From an uncultured Desulfosporosinus sp. (GTDB taxonomy: Bacteria; Bacillota; Desulfitobacteriia; Desulfitobacteriales; Desulfitobacteriaceae), in contig CAKMJS010000111.1 in the NCBI GenBank assembly GCA_927405585.1, positions 1 through 51,724 on the forward strand: a stretch of DNA of 51,724 bases, read 5' to 3'. Positions 28,160 to 37,289 of the stretch are shown piece after piece. The notes under the pieces are model-generated. The model saw only the letters and a program-made list of their open reading frames with translations. It was not told the DNA's origin and made no database searches. The translations under genes and the position numbers were made by a program. Every line of letters begins with the position of its first letter. Position 1 is the stretch's first letter.

Positions 28160-28819
28160 AAAGTTTTACCTCCTTTTAAAATGCATCATTCATCTATGCA
28201 TCGAGTATCTAGGTATAATTATAGATTAAATCTCCTTATCATGCAATATATTTATAATAACTCTTTGGCACAATTAATAGAAAGGGCCATATCGAAATCA
28301 AGGATATATTTAAAGTGTTTAAAAGCAGTAAAAATAATGTGTTAGACAAAGCAAATATGAAATTCAGAAGGATTTAATACTTTATGATTTATCCTGTTTA
28401 GTTAAGATTAAAAGTGTTCCATAATGTGAAGAACGGGATTAGTCCTAAAGTGTTTGCAGTCACTCAGGCGGCTATAATCAACAAGGGGCAATAAATTATA
28501 ACAACAGATAATATAGAAATAGCTTTCAGAGCCTTATACACCAAGGCTTTGAGGGTTTAGGTCTAAAAATAGTGAGGGTATTGTCTTTTAGTGATTTCAA
28601 GAGACAATACCCTACTTTCAAGCTGTTCAATAATATCTGTAACTACATTCTTAGTCATTGATCGGTATCCCATATATAAAAAACCCAGCAGGATTTGATT
28701 ATCCCATCGATGAGATAACTATTGTCTTTGAGATGGGCGTTGGATTCAGAAGTTAGACGACTGCCTAACGTATTTATTATTATGGAAAAATACGGTATAA
28801 TATTTCTGAGGTGATTTGA
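28160..28819. pseudogene. AT-rich interval with a ppdK 3'-end relic and terminator copy B
   Basis: At 28453-28494 the plus strand reads VFAVTQAAIINKGQ followed by a stop, matching the C-terminus of the intact PPDK (RLAAAQAAVKHKGQ). It is followed, as at ppdK, by a terminator-like hairpin (28575-28613, 15 pairs with one G-T). The block about 28510-28620 resembles 32270-32385. Upstream (28190-28440) I see only AT-rich sequence, including the padR promoter region. A TATAAT at 28796-28801 is a possible mntA promoter element. Confidence 0.7.
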
Positions 28820-29110
28820 ATGCAGGCTATTAAAGATATCATTAGTAAACGTGATCAGATTATTAGTATTGCGTCACATTACAAAATGTTTAATGTTAAA
28901 CTATTTGGTTCTGTACTTAGAGAAGAGGAAAATGCGGAAAGTGACATAGACTTTTTGGTTGATTGTGGAGATGATTGTTCTCTGTTTGACCTTATCTCAC
29001 TGAAATATGATTTAGAAGAAATTTTAGGTAGAAAGATTGATGTGGTCACTTCTGATTCTGTGCATTGGACTTTAAAGGACAAGATTGCACAGGAGGCTAG
29101 ACCCATATGA
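28820..29110 (+). CDS. MntA-like nucleotidyltransferase antitoxin
   Basis: Minimal nucleotidyltransferase of 96 residues with the catalytic signature GSVLREEENAESDIDFLVD (GSx...SDxD) and a third Asp in KIDVV. In characterised type VII toxin-antitoxin pairs, MntA AMPylates the HEPN toxin HepT and neutralises it. GAGGTG precedes the ATG. Its stop overlaps the HepT start (ATGA), as is usual for this pair. It lies in the accessory segment between two repeated terminators. Confidence 0.92.
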   Translation: MQAIKDIISKRDQIISIASHYKMFNVKLFGSVLREEENAESDIDFLVDCGDDCSLFDLISLKYDLEEILGRKIDVVTSDSVHWTLKDKIAQEARPI

Positions 29111-29433
29111 AAGATGACAAGGTATACCTGCAAAACATCCTTGAATGTATCGTGAAGATTGAAACATATACTAACTCTGGTAAACAAAAATTCATGAGTT
29201 CAGACCTCATTCAGGATGCGGTTATTCGGAATCTCGAAATAGTCGGAGAAGCTACAAAGAGAGTATCACAAGGAACCAAAGAACAACACCAAGAAATTCC
29301 ATGGAGACAAATGGCCGGACTACGCGATGTGTTAATACATGATTACATGGGAATTAGTCTGAAAATTGTTTGGAATGTGGTACAAAACGAGTTGCCTCAA
29401 CTTAAAGCTAAGATAATAGAATTATTGGATTAA
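29107..29433 (+). CDS. HepT-like HEPN ribonuclease toxin
   Basis: HEPN-domain protein of 108 residues. It has the RX4HXY active motif in RDVLIHDY, preceded by DAVIRNLEIVGEATKRVS, which is diagnostic of HepT (DUF86). The tyrosine in HDY is the expected AMPylation site. The active-site residues are intact, so the toxin is probably functional. It overlaps mntA by 4 bases. Confidence 0.92.
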   Translation: MKDDKVYLQNILECIVKIETYTNSGKQKFMSSDLIQDAVIRNLEIVGEATKRVSQGTKEQHQEIPWRQMAGLRDVLIHDYMGISLKIVWNVVQNELPQLKAKIIELLD

Positions 29434-29552
29434 GCACTGGACTTTTTTAGTTCAGTGTTTGTTTATTTGGAGTTCAATATTGTTTCAATCGTTCCAGATA
29501 CGTAACAGACCTTCTCTGTTGTATCCGCTAGTGCATCCAGCGACAGGAACTT
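29434..29552. other. Short interval upstream of the truncated PEP-synthase-like gene
   Basis: Contains CACTGGACTTTTTTAGTTCAGTG at 29434-29458, a short imperfect hairpin that may terminate mntA-hepT. No N-terminal ATP-grasp coding sequence for the following gene could be found in any frame; an in-frame TAG is at 29529-29531. Confidence 0.45.
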
Positions 29553-32009
29553 GTGCAAACGGTCACAATGAATAATATCTGTGAAGAAGAAGTTTCTGCC
29601 CAACTCACAGAGATTAGGGACAGAATCAATTCTGGTTTTATCCCTGCAGATATTCAGGAGCAGGTCTTCATGTGCTTAAGAGAAACGGGCGTATTAGAAA
29701 GACCGCTAGCCGTTCGCTCATCGGCTACGGCTGAAGACTCAGCGAGAGCCTCTTTCGCCGGTGTGCACGAGTCTTTCTTAAACGTACACGGGCCAGAATA
29801 CCTCCTGTCTGCCATAAAAGGATGTTACGCCTCTCTGTGGACCACGAGGGCAGTGGCTTACCGTCGGAAAATGAACATCAAAGATGATGAGGTTCAGGCA
29901 GCAGTGGTGATTATGGAAATGTTAGAGGCTAAAGCTGCAGGGGTCGGTTTCACCTGCGATCCCCGCACGGGGCGGCAGGATATCTTATTGATTAACGCTA
30001 ATTATGGTTTGGGAGAATCGGTGGTTAGTGGAATGGTAGAACCGGACGAATACCAGCTAGATCCCACGCCCGCTTTGCCAACGGTATTAGCAAAAAAAAT
30101 TGGGTCAAAGAAGAGTCAAGTTGTCGTTAAAGAGGATGGAGGTACTGAACCTGTTCCTTCGGATAAACCCGAAAGAAACCAGGTGCTAGAGGACAGTCAA
30201 ATCAGGCAATTAGGCTTGCTCATGTTAAGAGTTTATGAAGCTTTGGGACAAGGGGAGCAACATCAAGATGTGGAATGGGTCTTTGATGGACAAGATTTTG
30301 TTATAGTTCAAGCTCGCCCGGTGACCGTTTTGCCGAGGTACACTTATGCCGAAATCAAGGATCAACTGGATATTTGGTCTAGTTCTGGTTTGCGAGATTC
30401 AAATGCCATGGTCCAGTCCACACTCAACTGGAGGTTAGCTGAACTACATATAACAGCAAATACGATCGAACCGATTCGATCCACCGGCTATCCTCTGGTT
30501 CCAGGTGTCCAGTATGTTAGACTGTTTGAAGGACGGATATATTTTAATCTTACCGCCTTTCAATGGCTTGACTATGACTCAGTGGGTTTAAATCCGGCCG
30601 ATTATGAATCGTCGTTTGGGTATCCTGTAGCAATAAAAATTAGGGACAAAAGTCCTTATCATGGGATTGTCGGGATAAAAAGACTAAGGCGATTGACAAA
30701 ACTTCTATTGAAGAATCTTAGCATTTGGCGACATGAAGGGCAATTTTATTCTCGAGTTAAACGTACTACAGAAAGTTGGCAGGAGAGCGGTTTCGGTGAC
30801 GTACTAGATCTGGCGTGTATTGACTTATATAACGATTTAACCAGTATGCTGAAAGAAGTAACTGTGGTCTTTTACGCAATGATGGCTGCTGCTATTTACC
30901 CACATATAGTATTAACTAAAGCGTTACATAAGTATTTCCCAGGCAAAGAAAATGGTATCATTAATGGCCTAATGGCTGGAGAAGCGCTAATTACCAGTGC
31001 TGAACACGGTTATCGCCTGATGGAACTGGCTGAGCTGGCGAGTAGTGATCAAGAGGCTCAAAGGTTCCTATCATCAGAGGATGATTCTTTGTCATGGGAA
31101 AAAGCACTTAAGGACGATTCCCCGTTCAAACAAACCTTCCGCGTTTTTCTTACGGAATTTGGGCATCGGGGGACTGACGAACTTGACATCATCAATCCTC
31201 GTTGGGGAGAAAGTCCTGCTTACCTCATGCAAACGATCAGAAACAGCATAAATACAGCTGACGTCAGTAAATTGAAGACTCGACAAAAGGAAATACACCA
31301 ACGGGCATTACAAGAGGTCCAGCAAAAGGTTCCTGTTTATCGACGACCTATCCTCAAGTATTGGCTCAAGCGAGCGATTAAAGGCGCAGAGATGCGAGAA
31401 ATGTCTAAGTCAATCTTAGTTAGGGTCTTTGGATCGTTTCGAATATTGGCGCTGGAGTTGGGTCAGCGCTTCGAGGAACGAGGAATTATTCAGCGGCAGA
31501 ATGACATTTTTCACTGTGCTTGGTCAGAAATCTTTTCGATTTTACGCAAGGAATGGGACGGTAAAGGATTAACAGTGCTGGTGGCTGAGCGAAAGGCCAG
31601 AAGACGTAAAATGGAGGAGACTGCCTTGCCAGTCCTAATAACTGGGGAAGTTCCTAGACATGTAGAGCCAGTAAAATTGAGTGCGGGCAGTTCCTTGACA
31701 GGATTTGGGGTGGCTTCAGGAAGAGCTGTTGGTCGAGCAAGACTAATTTACCATCCCAACGAAGGAGGAAGTTTGGAATACGGAGATGTCTTAGTGGCTC
31801 CATCTACTGACCCTGCCTGGACGCCACTGTTTTTGAGAGCGTCTGCAGTAGTAATGGAAACAGGGGGAGTTATATCCCATGGCGCTATTGTAGCCCGGGA
31901 GTACGGCATCCCAGCGGTGGTGAACGTCCTCGGAGTAATGAAATCAATTAGCGAGGGTCAGACGATAGAGGTCGACGGTGACGAAGGAAAAATTGTTCTG
32001 CATGACTAA
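29553..32009 (+). pseudogene. PPDK/PEP-synthase family protein, N-terminally truncated
   Basis: Related to PEP synthase and rifampin phosphotransferase-like enzymes, 818 codons from GTG 29553 (ATG 29568 also possible). It has the ATP-grasp part from PLAVRSSATAEDSARASFAG, VGFTCDPRTG and GLGESVVSG. A divergent ~400-residue central domain follows, then a C-terminal phosphohistidine domain GGVISHGAIVAREYG with His776. The usual N-terminal GGKGANLG segment, roughly 60-70 residues, is absent and upstream sequence has a stop. The frame is otherwise open, so it may still be translated, but full activity is doubtful. Which of rph- or ppsA-like is unclear. Confidence 0.7.
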
Positions 32010-32030
32010 TCCAAGATAACAAAATTCAGG

Positions 32031-32201
32031 CAGAACATTTTTTTCGGAAATGAGATTGCCCAAGGACGCATGAAAAATGTGGGTATCTTACCGAAGGAAC
32101 TTGCGGAAAACCTCTCTATTACTGGCCCAGTATTACGGGCTTCGGGAGTTAATTACGATGTTCGTAAAGCAGAACCGTACATCCATATTAGTGAAAAATA
32201 G
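32031..32201 (+). pseudogene. nuoD: nuoD fragment (NADH-quinone oxidoreductase subunit D)
   Basis: In frame from about 32034 the plus strand reads [20 protein letters not shown], then [19 protein letters not shown] and [10 protein letters not shown] before a [22 protein letters not shown] is the highly conserved NuoD core (usually GPMLRASG...DVRKAEPY). Only ~55 codons remain, with no upstream or downstream NuoD sequence in the window. This is a relic, not a gene. Confidence 0.8.
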
Positions 32202-32506
32202 TGATTGGTCCTTTATGATAGTGGCTGCCCAAGCCGCGATAAAAAATAAAGGGTCTATTGGTTAAAGCAACTATAGTAGACATAGCTTTCTAAGCCTTAT
32301 ATATCAAGGCTTAGAAAGTATATGTACAAAATAAAGTAAGGGTATTGTCTTTTATGATTTTAAGAGACAGTACCCTATTTTCAAGCTGTTACAGGAACTA
32401 CTGATACAATGAAAAGAAATCATGGGCTTTTATAAGGTTTATATTGACATCTTTGAGTTACAGTTGTAGACTATGTTCAAGGTTACACTTGTAACTTGAA
32501 AGGTGG
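32202..32506. pseudogene. Second ppdK 3'-end relic, terminator copy C, and blaI leader
   Basis: At 32219-32265 the plus strand encodes IVAAQAAIKNKGSIG and a stop, resembling the PPDK C-terminus AAAQAAVKHKGQ. A GCCTTATATATCAAGGC hairpin follows (about 32297), then the hairpin 32339-32376 (15 pairs, two G-T) closely related to 26380 and 28575. From 32444 on lies the blaI promoter/operator. Confidence 0.7.
32444..32493 (+). promoter_or_regulatory. blaI promoter with two TACAnnTGTA operators
   Basis: TTGACA (32444-32449), 17-base spacer, TAGACT (32467-32472). Two dyads match the BlaI/MecI operator core: TACAGTTGTA (32459-32468), which overlaps the promoter, and TACACTTGTA (32484-32493), which lies just downstream of the -10. 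This predicts autorepression of the blaI-M56 operon, relieved by proteolysis of BlaI. Confidence 0.82.
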
Positions 32507-32896
32507 ATGCAAGTGAGTAAATTAGTTTCAAAGATAACCGATTCAGAAGTTGAAGTCATGCGTGTTTTCTGGGAAGCAGGCCACGATCTTCCTATCTCGG
32601 ATATCAGAAGGACGCTTGAGCAGACTAGCAAATGGGAATCCTCAACAATCAAAACCTTGCTTCGTAGACTTTGTGAAAAGGGTGTAGTTCTAGTGACTAA
32701 AAAAGATGTATTTTATTATACGCCTTTGGTCAGTGAGGCAGAGTATAACGAATATACTACTCAAAGTTTGATCGACCGCTTATACTCTGGCAGTGCAAAA
32801 AACCTTGTAGCCTCTCTTTTGGGAAGCAAGAAGCTTGATGATTCAGACATAAGAGAATTACGTAATCTATTTAGGGTCGGTGATAGTGATGAATGA
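32507..32896 (+). CDS. BlaI/MecI/CopY family transcriptional repressor
   Basis: Winged-helix repressor of 129 residues: ITDSEVEVMRVFWEAGHDLP, then TIKTLLRRLCEKGVV and a dimerisation tail. The family is inactivated by cleavage triggered by a partner M56 metallopeptidase. The ATG follows AAAGGTGG. The stop overlaps the M56 gene start by 8 bases. Operator dyads lie directly upstream. Confidence 0.94.
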   Translation: MQVSKLVSKITDSEVEVMRVFWEAGHDLPISDIRRTLEQTSKWESSTIKTLLRRLCEKGVVLVTKKDVFYYTPLVSEAEYNEYTTQSLIDRLYSGSAKNLVASLLGSKKLDDSDIRELRNLFRVGDSDE

Positions 32897-34886
32897 AACT
32901 ATTAAGCTAATACTATCACTATCCTTATCGGCTAGCATTCTTGCAGTATTATTATTTGCCTTTAAGCCGTTAATAAGTAATAAGTTCTCAAAGTCTATTC
33001 AATACTGTCTTTGGATCGTAGTACTCCTAAGATTGGTACTGCCGTTTTCGTTTGAAACAAGTATTATGAATGAATTGTTTTATGGCAATCAAACGCCAGC
33101 AGCGACAGCTTCTCCGGCTATAGTTCAACCAATAGGTGGAAAAGTCGATAACAATTTCAAGACATCAATCCGGCCAGGTAAAGAAAGCACAGCTGACGGT
33201 ATAGATAATGATGATGCTGGCTACGGGAGAAGTTTTCTGAATATATTTAACCGGTATTCTTTCTACCTTTGGCTGCTTGGCGTAATAATTGCATTGACTG
33301 TTAACTTAGTTGGATATATCCGGTTTTCAGATCATCTGAAACAATCAAATAAGGCGGCTACTGATAAGGAAGTCGGAATGTTGGTTGCCCTGTTGAATGG
33401 GCGCAAAAATGTGAGGCTTGTTCGTAATCACTTTGTGACCACCCCAATGTTGATTGGAATAATAAGACCTTATATTATTATTCCAGATACTAAGTTTAAT
33501 GAAGTGCAGCTGAAAAACATCCTACTTCATGAAATAACTCATCTAAAGCATTTTGATATTGCGGTAAAGTGGTTAACCACGATAGCTTCAGCAATCCACT
33601 GGTTTAACCCATTGGTGTATTTTATTAAAAAAGAAGTCAACTATGCTTGTGAATTGGCCTGCGATGAAGCAGTTATCAAGAACCTCAGCCCGGCAGAAAA
33701 GCAGGCCTATGGTGACACATTAATATCTGTTGTAGCAGAACATAAATATCCTATTGGAGTATTGCAGGCGACTATGTGTGAAGAAAAAAAGAGCTTAAAA
33801 GAAAGATTATTAGCAATAATGAACCATAATAGAAAGTCAAAACCAATAATAATCTTATCAATAATCTTAATAGGGGTCGTAATATTTGGAGCATTATTTT
33901 TAGGAGCGGGGGTTGGAATTGGAAGAGATACTCCGCCCAACCTATATATCAGTGCAGAAGGGAGCAAAACAAAAGCAGCCCTTACCGGAACCTATGATCT
34001 GGCTGAGATTTCAAGACACAAGACACCCTATGTTGGCGATAATAGCAAGGTTTCAGCAATTGCAAGCAGTCTACCAATCCCTGACAACTACTTCAACCAG
34101 CGGTATATCTCTATGAAAACTGGTGAAAAGCCTTATGGGTTGACCATATATTACGAGGCGGCATCAGACGGTGAGTATGGAGCTGAGTGGCCAATTATTA
34201 CACCGGACTCTGTCATTGAAGCAAATTCACGAATGAATGCATTGGTGGTGTTCTGCATGATCGATAATCTTGACCAAGTGACCTTTGCATTTCGCAATTC
34301 ACAATCTAACGGTGAACTAGATACCTCAAAATATAATACTACATTTACGTTTCAAAGGGCTTCGTTTGAAGAAAAATACGGGAAGCTTACCGCATTGGCA
34401 GCGGACTTAGATAAACTGCAAAGTGTATTGAAAAATGACGGACATGAGCCTGACAAAGGCACGACTATTGAATCGCCGCTGCCTGAACTTACCGATGAAG
34501 AGGTGTCTGAAGCTCATGGGGTGGTGAAGGAATACTACCGTGCTATTGCTGCAAAGGACAATGAGGCCATACTTGCTACAATGCACCCCCGAGAGGGCCT
34601 TACAATGGGGAATGTGAAAAGTGGCAATGTCCAGCTTTATGGTACGGAAACACGTACCCTGATAACCATTGATTATGACTCCCAGGATCGGAAGCGCCGC
34701 AGTTATCGACCAAGTACTCATTATATATCTGATGAAAATGTCATTGTATTCAAGGTGAGTTTTGATATTAAATACCCACAGAAAGATGGAGGTCCATGGA
34801 ATGAAGGCATTTACGAGAATTGGAGCATGATACTAATTCGCGATGACCAGAATAGTCCGTGGCTTATCTATGACCAAGGTTATTAA
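32889..34886 (+). CDS. M56 family metallopeptidase sensor (BlaR1-like) with DUF4825 and DUF4829-like C-terminus
   Basis: Membrane metallopeptidase, about 665 residues from ATG 32889 (GTG 32880 also in frame). Four membrane segments lie around residues 5-25, 35-55, 125-145 and 315-335. The zinc motif HEITH with ELACDEAV is intact. Instead of the penicillin-binding sensor domain of classical BlaR1, the extracellular part has a DUF4825-like region (YVGDNSKVSAIASSLPIPDN) and a C-terminal DUF4829-like region (VVKEYYRAIAAKDNEAILATM). The inducing signal is therefore unlikely to be a covalent beta-lactam. Paired with blaI. Confidence 0.88.
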   Translation: MNETIKLILSLSLSASILAVLLFAFKPLISNKFSKSIQYCLWIVVLLRLVLPFSFETSIMNELFYGNQTPAATASPAIVQPIGGKVDNNFKTSIRPGKESTADGIDNDDAGYGRSFLNIFNRYSFYLWLLGVIIALTVNLVGYIRFSDHLKQSNKAATDKEVGMLVALLNGRKNVRLVRNHFVTTPMLIGIIRPYIIIPDTKFNEVQLKNILLHEITHLKHFDIAVKWLTTIASAIHWFNPLVYFIKKEVNYACELACDEAVIKNLSPAEKQAYGDTLISVVAEHKYPIGVLQATMCEEKKSLKERLLAIMNHNRKSKPIIILSIILIGVVIFGALFLGAGVGIGRDTPPNLYISAEGSKTKAALTGTYDLAEISRHKTPYVGDNSKVSAIASSLPIPDNYFNQRYISMKTGEKPYGLTIYYEAASDGEYGAEWPIITPDSVIEANSRMNALVVFCMIDNLDQVTFAFRNSQSNGELDTSKYNTTFTFQRASFEEKYGKLTALAADLDKLQSVLKNDGHEPDKGTTIESPLPELTDEEVSEAHGVVKEYYRAIAAKDNEAILATMHPREGLTMGNVKSGNVQLYGTETRTLITIDYDSQDRKRRSYRPSTHYISDENVIVFKVSFDIKYPQKDGGPWNEGIYENWSMILIRDDQNSPWLIYDQGY

Positions 34887-34988
34887 TTTTGTTTGTTGCA
34901 TAAGTCCTCTCACATCTTTGTCTGAACCGTATGTTACAATAAAAGAGATATAGGTTGTGATAACCTGTTTAAACTTGGGGGGATTAAG

Positions 34989-35981
34989 ATGAGTGAGGTT
35001 CAGAATATCCGTCAGCGGACTGAAAAGGAAGAGGAAGAACGACTTTCTCAATATGCTGCAAAAAGCAAAGAGGCCAGGCGTGAACGATTAGAAGAAGAGT
35101 GCCCGATCCGCACAAAATTTCAAAGAGATCGTGATCGGATTTTGCACAGTAAACCGTTTCGCCGCCTTAAACATAAGACTCAGGTTTATATTGCTCCTAC
35201 TGGGGATCATTACCGAACCCGTATGACGCATAGCTTGGAAGTGTCACAAATATGTCGGACAATTGCTCGGGGGTTACAATTGAATGAGGATCTCATCGAG
35301 GCAATTGCTTTAGGGCATGATGTCGGTCATACTCCCTTCGGACATGTCGGGGAGGAGGCTCTTCGACAGATTATCACTCACTTTGAACATAATGAGCAGT
35401 CGATACGTATTTTAAAGGTTCTGGCACGTGAGGGTGAGGGATTGAATCTCACAGAGCCGGTTCTGGATGGGATCTTACATCACACTGGTGAAGGCCTTCC
35501 GACAACTCTCGAGGGACAGATTGTGAAAACAGGAGATCGGATAGCATACCTTTGTCATGATTACGATGATGCCCTGAGAGCGGGTCTGCTGGTTAGGAGT
35601 GACTTGCCTGAGAGTGTTAAGCGGACACTCGGAGAGAAGCCAAGCGATATGATCACGACGATGGTAATTGACATGATTGAGGCCTCTATCGGGAAAAATT
35701 GCATTCTTCAGTCGGGTGAGGTCCAAGAAACAATGCAGGAATTCCGGCAATTTATGTTTAATATGGTTTACAATAGTGAAGCATTACGCGAAGAGCGTCG
35801 TAAAGGGCAGTACATTATTCAAGCTCTTTTTGACTATTATAGACGGGATACCTCCAAACTCCCCGAGAATCTATTGGTTTGGGCTGGCGGAGATGAAACT
35901 CAAGCTGTCGTTGACTATATATCTGGTCTGACTGATAATTACGCGATTGATCTGTTTGGAAGATTGTTTGTTCCTAGATAG
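34989..35981 (+). CDS. dgt: Deoxyguanosinetriphosphate triphosphohydrolase-like HD protein
   Basis: dNTPase-type HD hydrolase, 330 residues, cleaving dNTPs to nucleoside and triphosphate. Motifs: CPIRTKFQRDRDRILHS, FRRLKHKTQV, RMTHSLEVSQICR and GHDVGHTPFGHVGE (HD metal site). In clostridia this gene commonly follows ppdK and precedes dnaG-sigA; here it follows ppdK only after the accessory insert and is followed by repeat DNA instead of dnaG. TTGGGGGG precedes the ATG. Confidence 0.93.
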   Translation: MSEVQNIRQRTEKEEEERLSQYAAKSKEARRERLEEECPIRTKFQRDRDRILHSKPFRRLKHKTQVYIAPTGDHYRTRMTHSLEVSQICRTIARGLQLNEDLIEAIALGHDVGHTPFGHVGEEALRQIITHFEHNEQSIRILKVLAREGEGLNLTEPVLDGILHHTGEGLPTTLEGQIVKTGDRIAYLCHDYDDALRAGLLVRSDLPESVKRTLGEKPSDMITTMVIDMIEASIGKNCILQSGEVQETMQEFRQFMFNMVYNSEALREERRKGQYIIQALFDYYRRDTSKLPENLLVWAGGDETQAVVDYISGLTDNYAIDLFGRLFVPR

Positions 35982-36287
35982 AGAGGGTGCGCGAGACACG
36001 TCCTCAACCATGCGTTCGTCGTGCCAAACTAGGGATTTAATCCTTTCTTGCAAGCGGGCAGGGTTCCCGGCAAATGCGACATCCTTGTCGCAGTGCCGGC
36101 GGGAAACGTCCTTGTTTCCCCCCCTACCTATGAGAGGGCCTAAAGCCGAGTTTGGCTACGACGACCGCATAGGCGTCGGAGCGTGTGATCGTGGACCCTC
36201 TTCTGGCTTGGGGTCGACGGGGCTTAGGAACTAGGGCCGACGGAGAAGGCCGTAGTGATGTTTTCTTTAATGACGCAAAGACGCTTG
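35981..36287. repeat. Intergenic repeat, copy 1 of a ~300-bp element
   Basis: Starts at the dgt stop codon and aligns with 38365-38660 nearly end to end (shared GAGAGGGT, CGTGCCAAACTAGGG, CGACATCCTTGTCGCAGTGC, GAGTTTGGCTACGACGACCG, GGGGTCGACGGGG, TTAATGACGCAAAG). It contains GCGAC-ATCCTT-GTCGC (36076-36091), nested inside CCGGCA/TGCCGG, and GGGAAAC-GTCCTT-GTTTCCC (36101-36120). Minus-strand loops read AAGGAT and AAGGAC. The plus-strand open frame 35947-36234 is not a credible gene. Confidence 0.85.
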
Positions 36288-36316
36288 GCGGCGAGGGATG
36301 AAGATTTGGACAGACA

Positions 36317-36354
36317 AAAAAGTAAGCGACAATTTTCATTGTCGCTTACTTTTT
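36317..36354. terminator. Bidirectional terminator downstream of rpsT
   Basis: 12-bp perfect stem 36321-36332 with 36339-36350, 6-base loop, flanked by A5 on the left and T5 on the right. It terminates the minus-strand rpsT transcript and anything entering from the left. Confidence 0.9.
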
Positions 36355-36375
36355 ATTAAGCTAGCCCGTTATGTT

Positions 36376-36648
36376 TTACCCAACTTGAGCAAAATGCTTG
36401 CTGAATCGACTTGTAAGACGAGATTTCTTGCGAGCGGCTAGGTTTTTATGAATTAAACCCTTGGAGGAGGCTTTATCCAAAGCACGAGTTGCCTTTTTCA
36501 AAGCGAGCGCTGCGGTTTCGGAATCCGTTGTGATTGATTCTTCAAAACGACGAATAGTCGTCCGTAAGAAAGATTTCGCAGCAGCATTCTTAATCATGCG
36601 AGCTTTTCCCAACTCAACTCTTTTGATGGCGGATTTAATGTTTGGCAC
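36376..36648 (-). CDS. rpsT: Small ribosomal subunit protein bS20
   Basis: 30S ribosomal protein of 90 residues, lysine/arginine-rich: MPNIKSAIKRVELGKARMIK at the start and IHKNLAARKKSRLTSRF near the end, both diagnostic. Start codon is GTG on the minus strand, with GGGGGTG upstream. In Bacillus and many clostridia rpsT is divergent from gpr-spoIIP upstream of lepA-hemW-hrcA; here it sits far downstream of hrcA with spoIIP nearby. Confidence 0.97.
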   Translation of the reverse strand: MPNIKSAIKRVELGKARMIKNAAAKSFLRTTIRRFEESITTDSETAALALKKATRALDKASSKGLIHKNLAARKKSRLTSRFSKHFAQVG

Positions 36649-36851
36649 TAATAGTCACCCCCTTTGGTTATTGATACTCCTTGCTTGTTACACAAACTAC
36701 ATTTTAACATTATGAGGAGAATTTATCAAGAAAAATCAGCTGATAAATCATATATTAATAAATTTTGTTTTTTTTGTCTAAACTATGTTAGTAGGTAAGC
36801 AACGCTTTAGAAATAAAGTGAATTGAAACAAATTAATTGGGAGGTACAAAA
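36649..36851. other. Divergent intergenic region rpsT / membrane protein gene
   Basis: AT-rich; must hold promoters for rpsT (minus) and the plus-strand membrane gene. No box pair is convincing enough to assign. GGGAGGT precedes the plus-strand start. Confidence 0.4.
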
Positions 36852-37181
36852 ATGTTAGGAATGATCGTACGGTTCATTGTTTCCGCTCTGGTTTTACTTC
36901 TGGTAAGCTTTATTGTTCCGGGACTTCGGGTGAATGGCTTCACCGGTGCTCTAATCGCAGCCGCGGTGATTGCAGTACTGGGCTATGGTATTGAAATGAT
37001 CTTTGGTGATAAAATTTCACGGACAGGCCGAGGGGCGGTTGGATTTCTTACGGCAGCTGTGGTGATTTATTTCAGTCAGTTTCTTGTTCCAGGGTATATT
37101 ACGGTTTCAATTATTGGTGCTTTACTGGCTTCGCTCGTCATTGGGATTGTCGATAGCTTTGTTCCAACGACGCTTCGTTAG
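36852..37181 (+). CDS. Phage-holin-superfamily-4-like small membrane protein
   Basis: 109 residues, almost entirely hydrophobic with four likely transmembrane helices. It begins MLGMIVRFIVSALVLLLVSF and ends DSFVPTTLR. The pattern VRFIVSALVLLLVS...VPGLRVNGF matches the YvlD / phage holin family 4 annotation group. The name is historical; a lytic role is not implied. ATG 36852 follows GGGAGGT; the TTG at 36837 overlaps that site. Located just before spoIIP. Confidence 0.8.
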   Translation: MLGMIVRFIVSALVLLLVSFIVPGLRVNGFTGALIAAAVIAVLGYGIEMIFGDKISRTGRGAVGFLTAAVVIYFSQFLVPGYITVSIIGALLASLVIGIVDSFVPTTLR

Positions 37182-37289
37182 TAAATACCTAAAGCGTCAG
37201 ATACCTATTCTGCGAAAAATCCATAGATTTGTTCTACCTAGGACTTGTCTCTCATAATTCTTCAATATAGAGGAAGGGGGACAAGTCCT

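Noticed and set aside
32077-32265. 62-codon open frame
   Set aside because: Joins an out-of-frame reading of the nuoD fragment to the ppdK 3' relic, so it is an accident of two relics.
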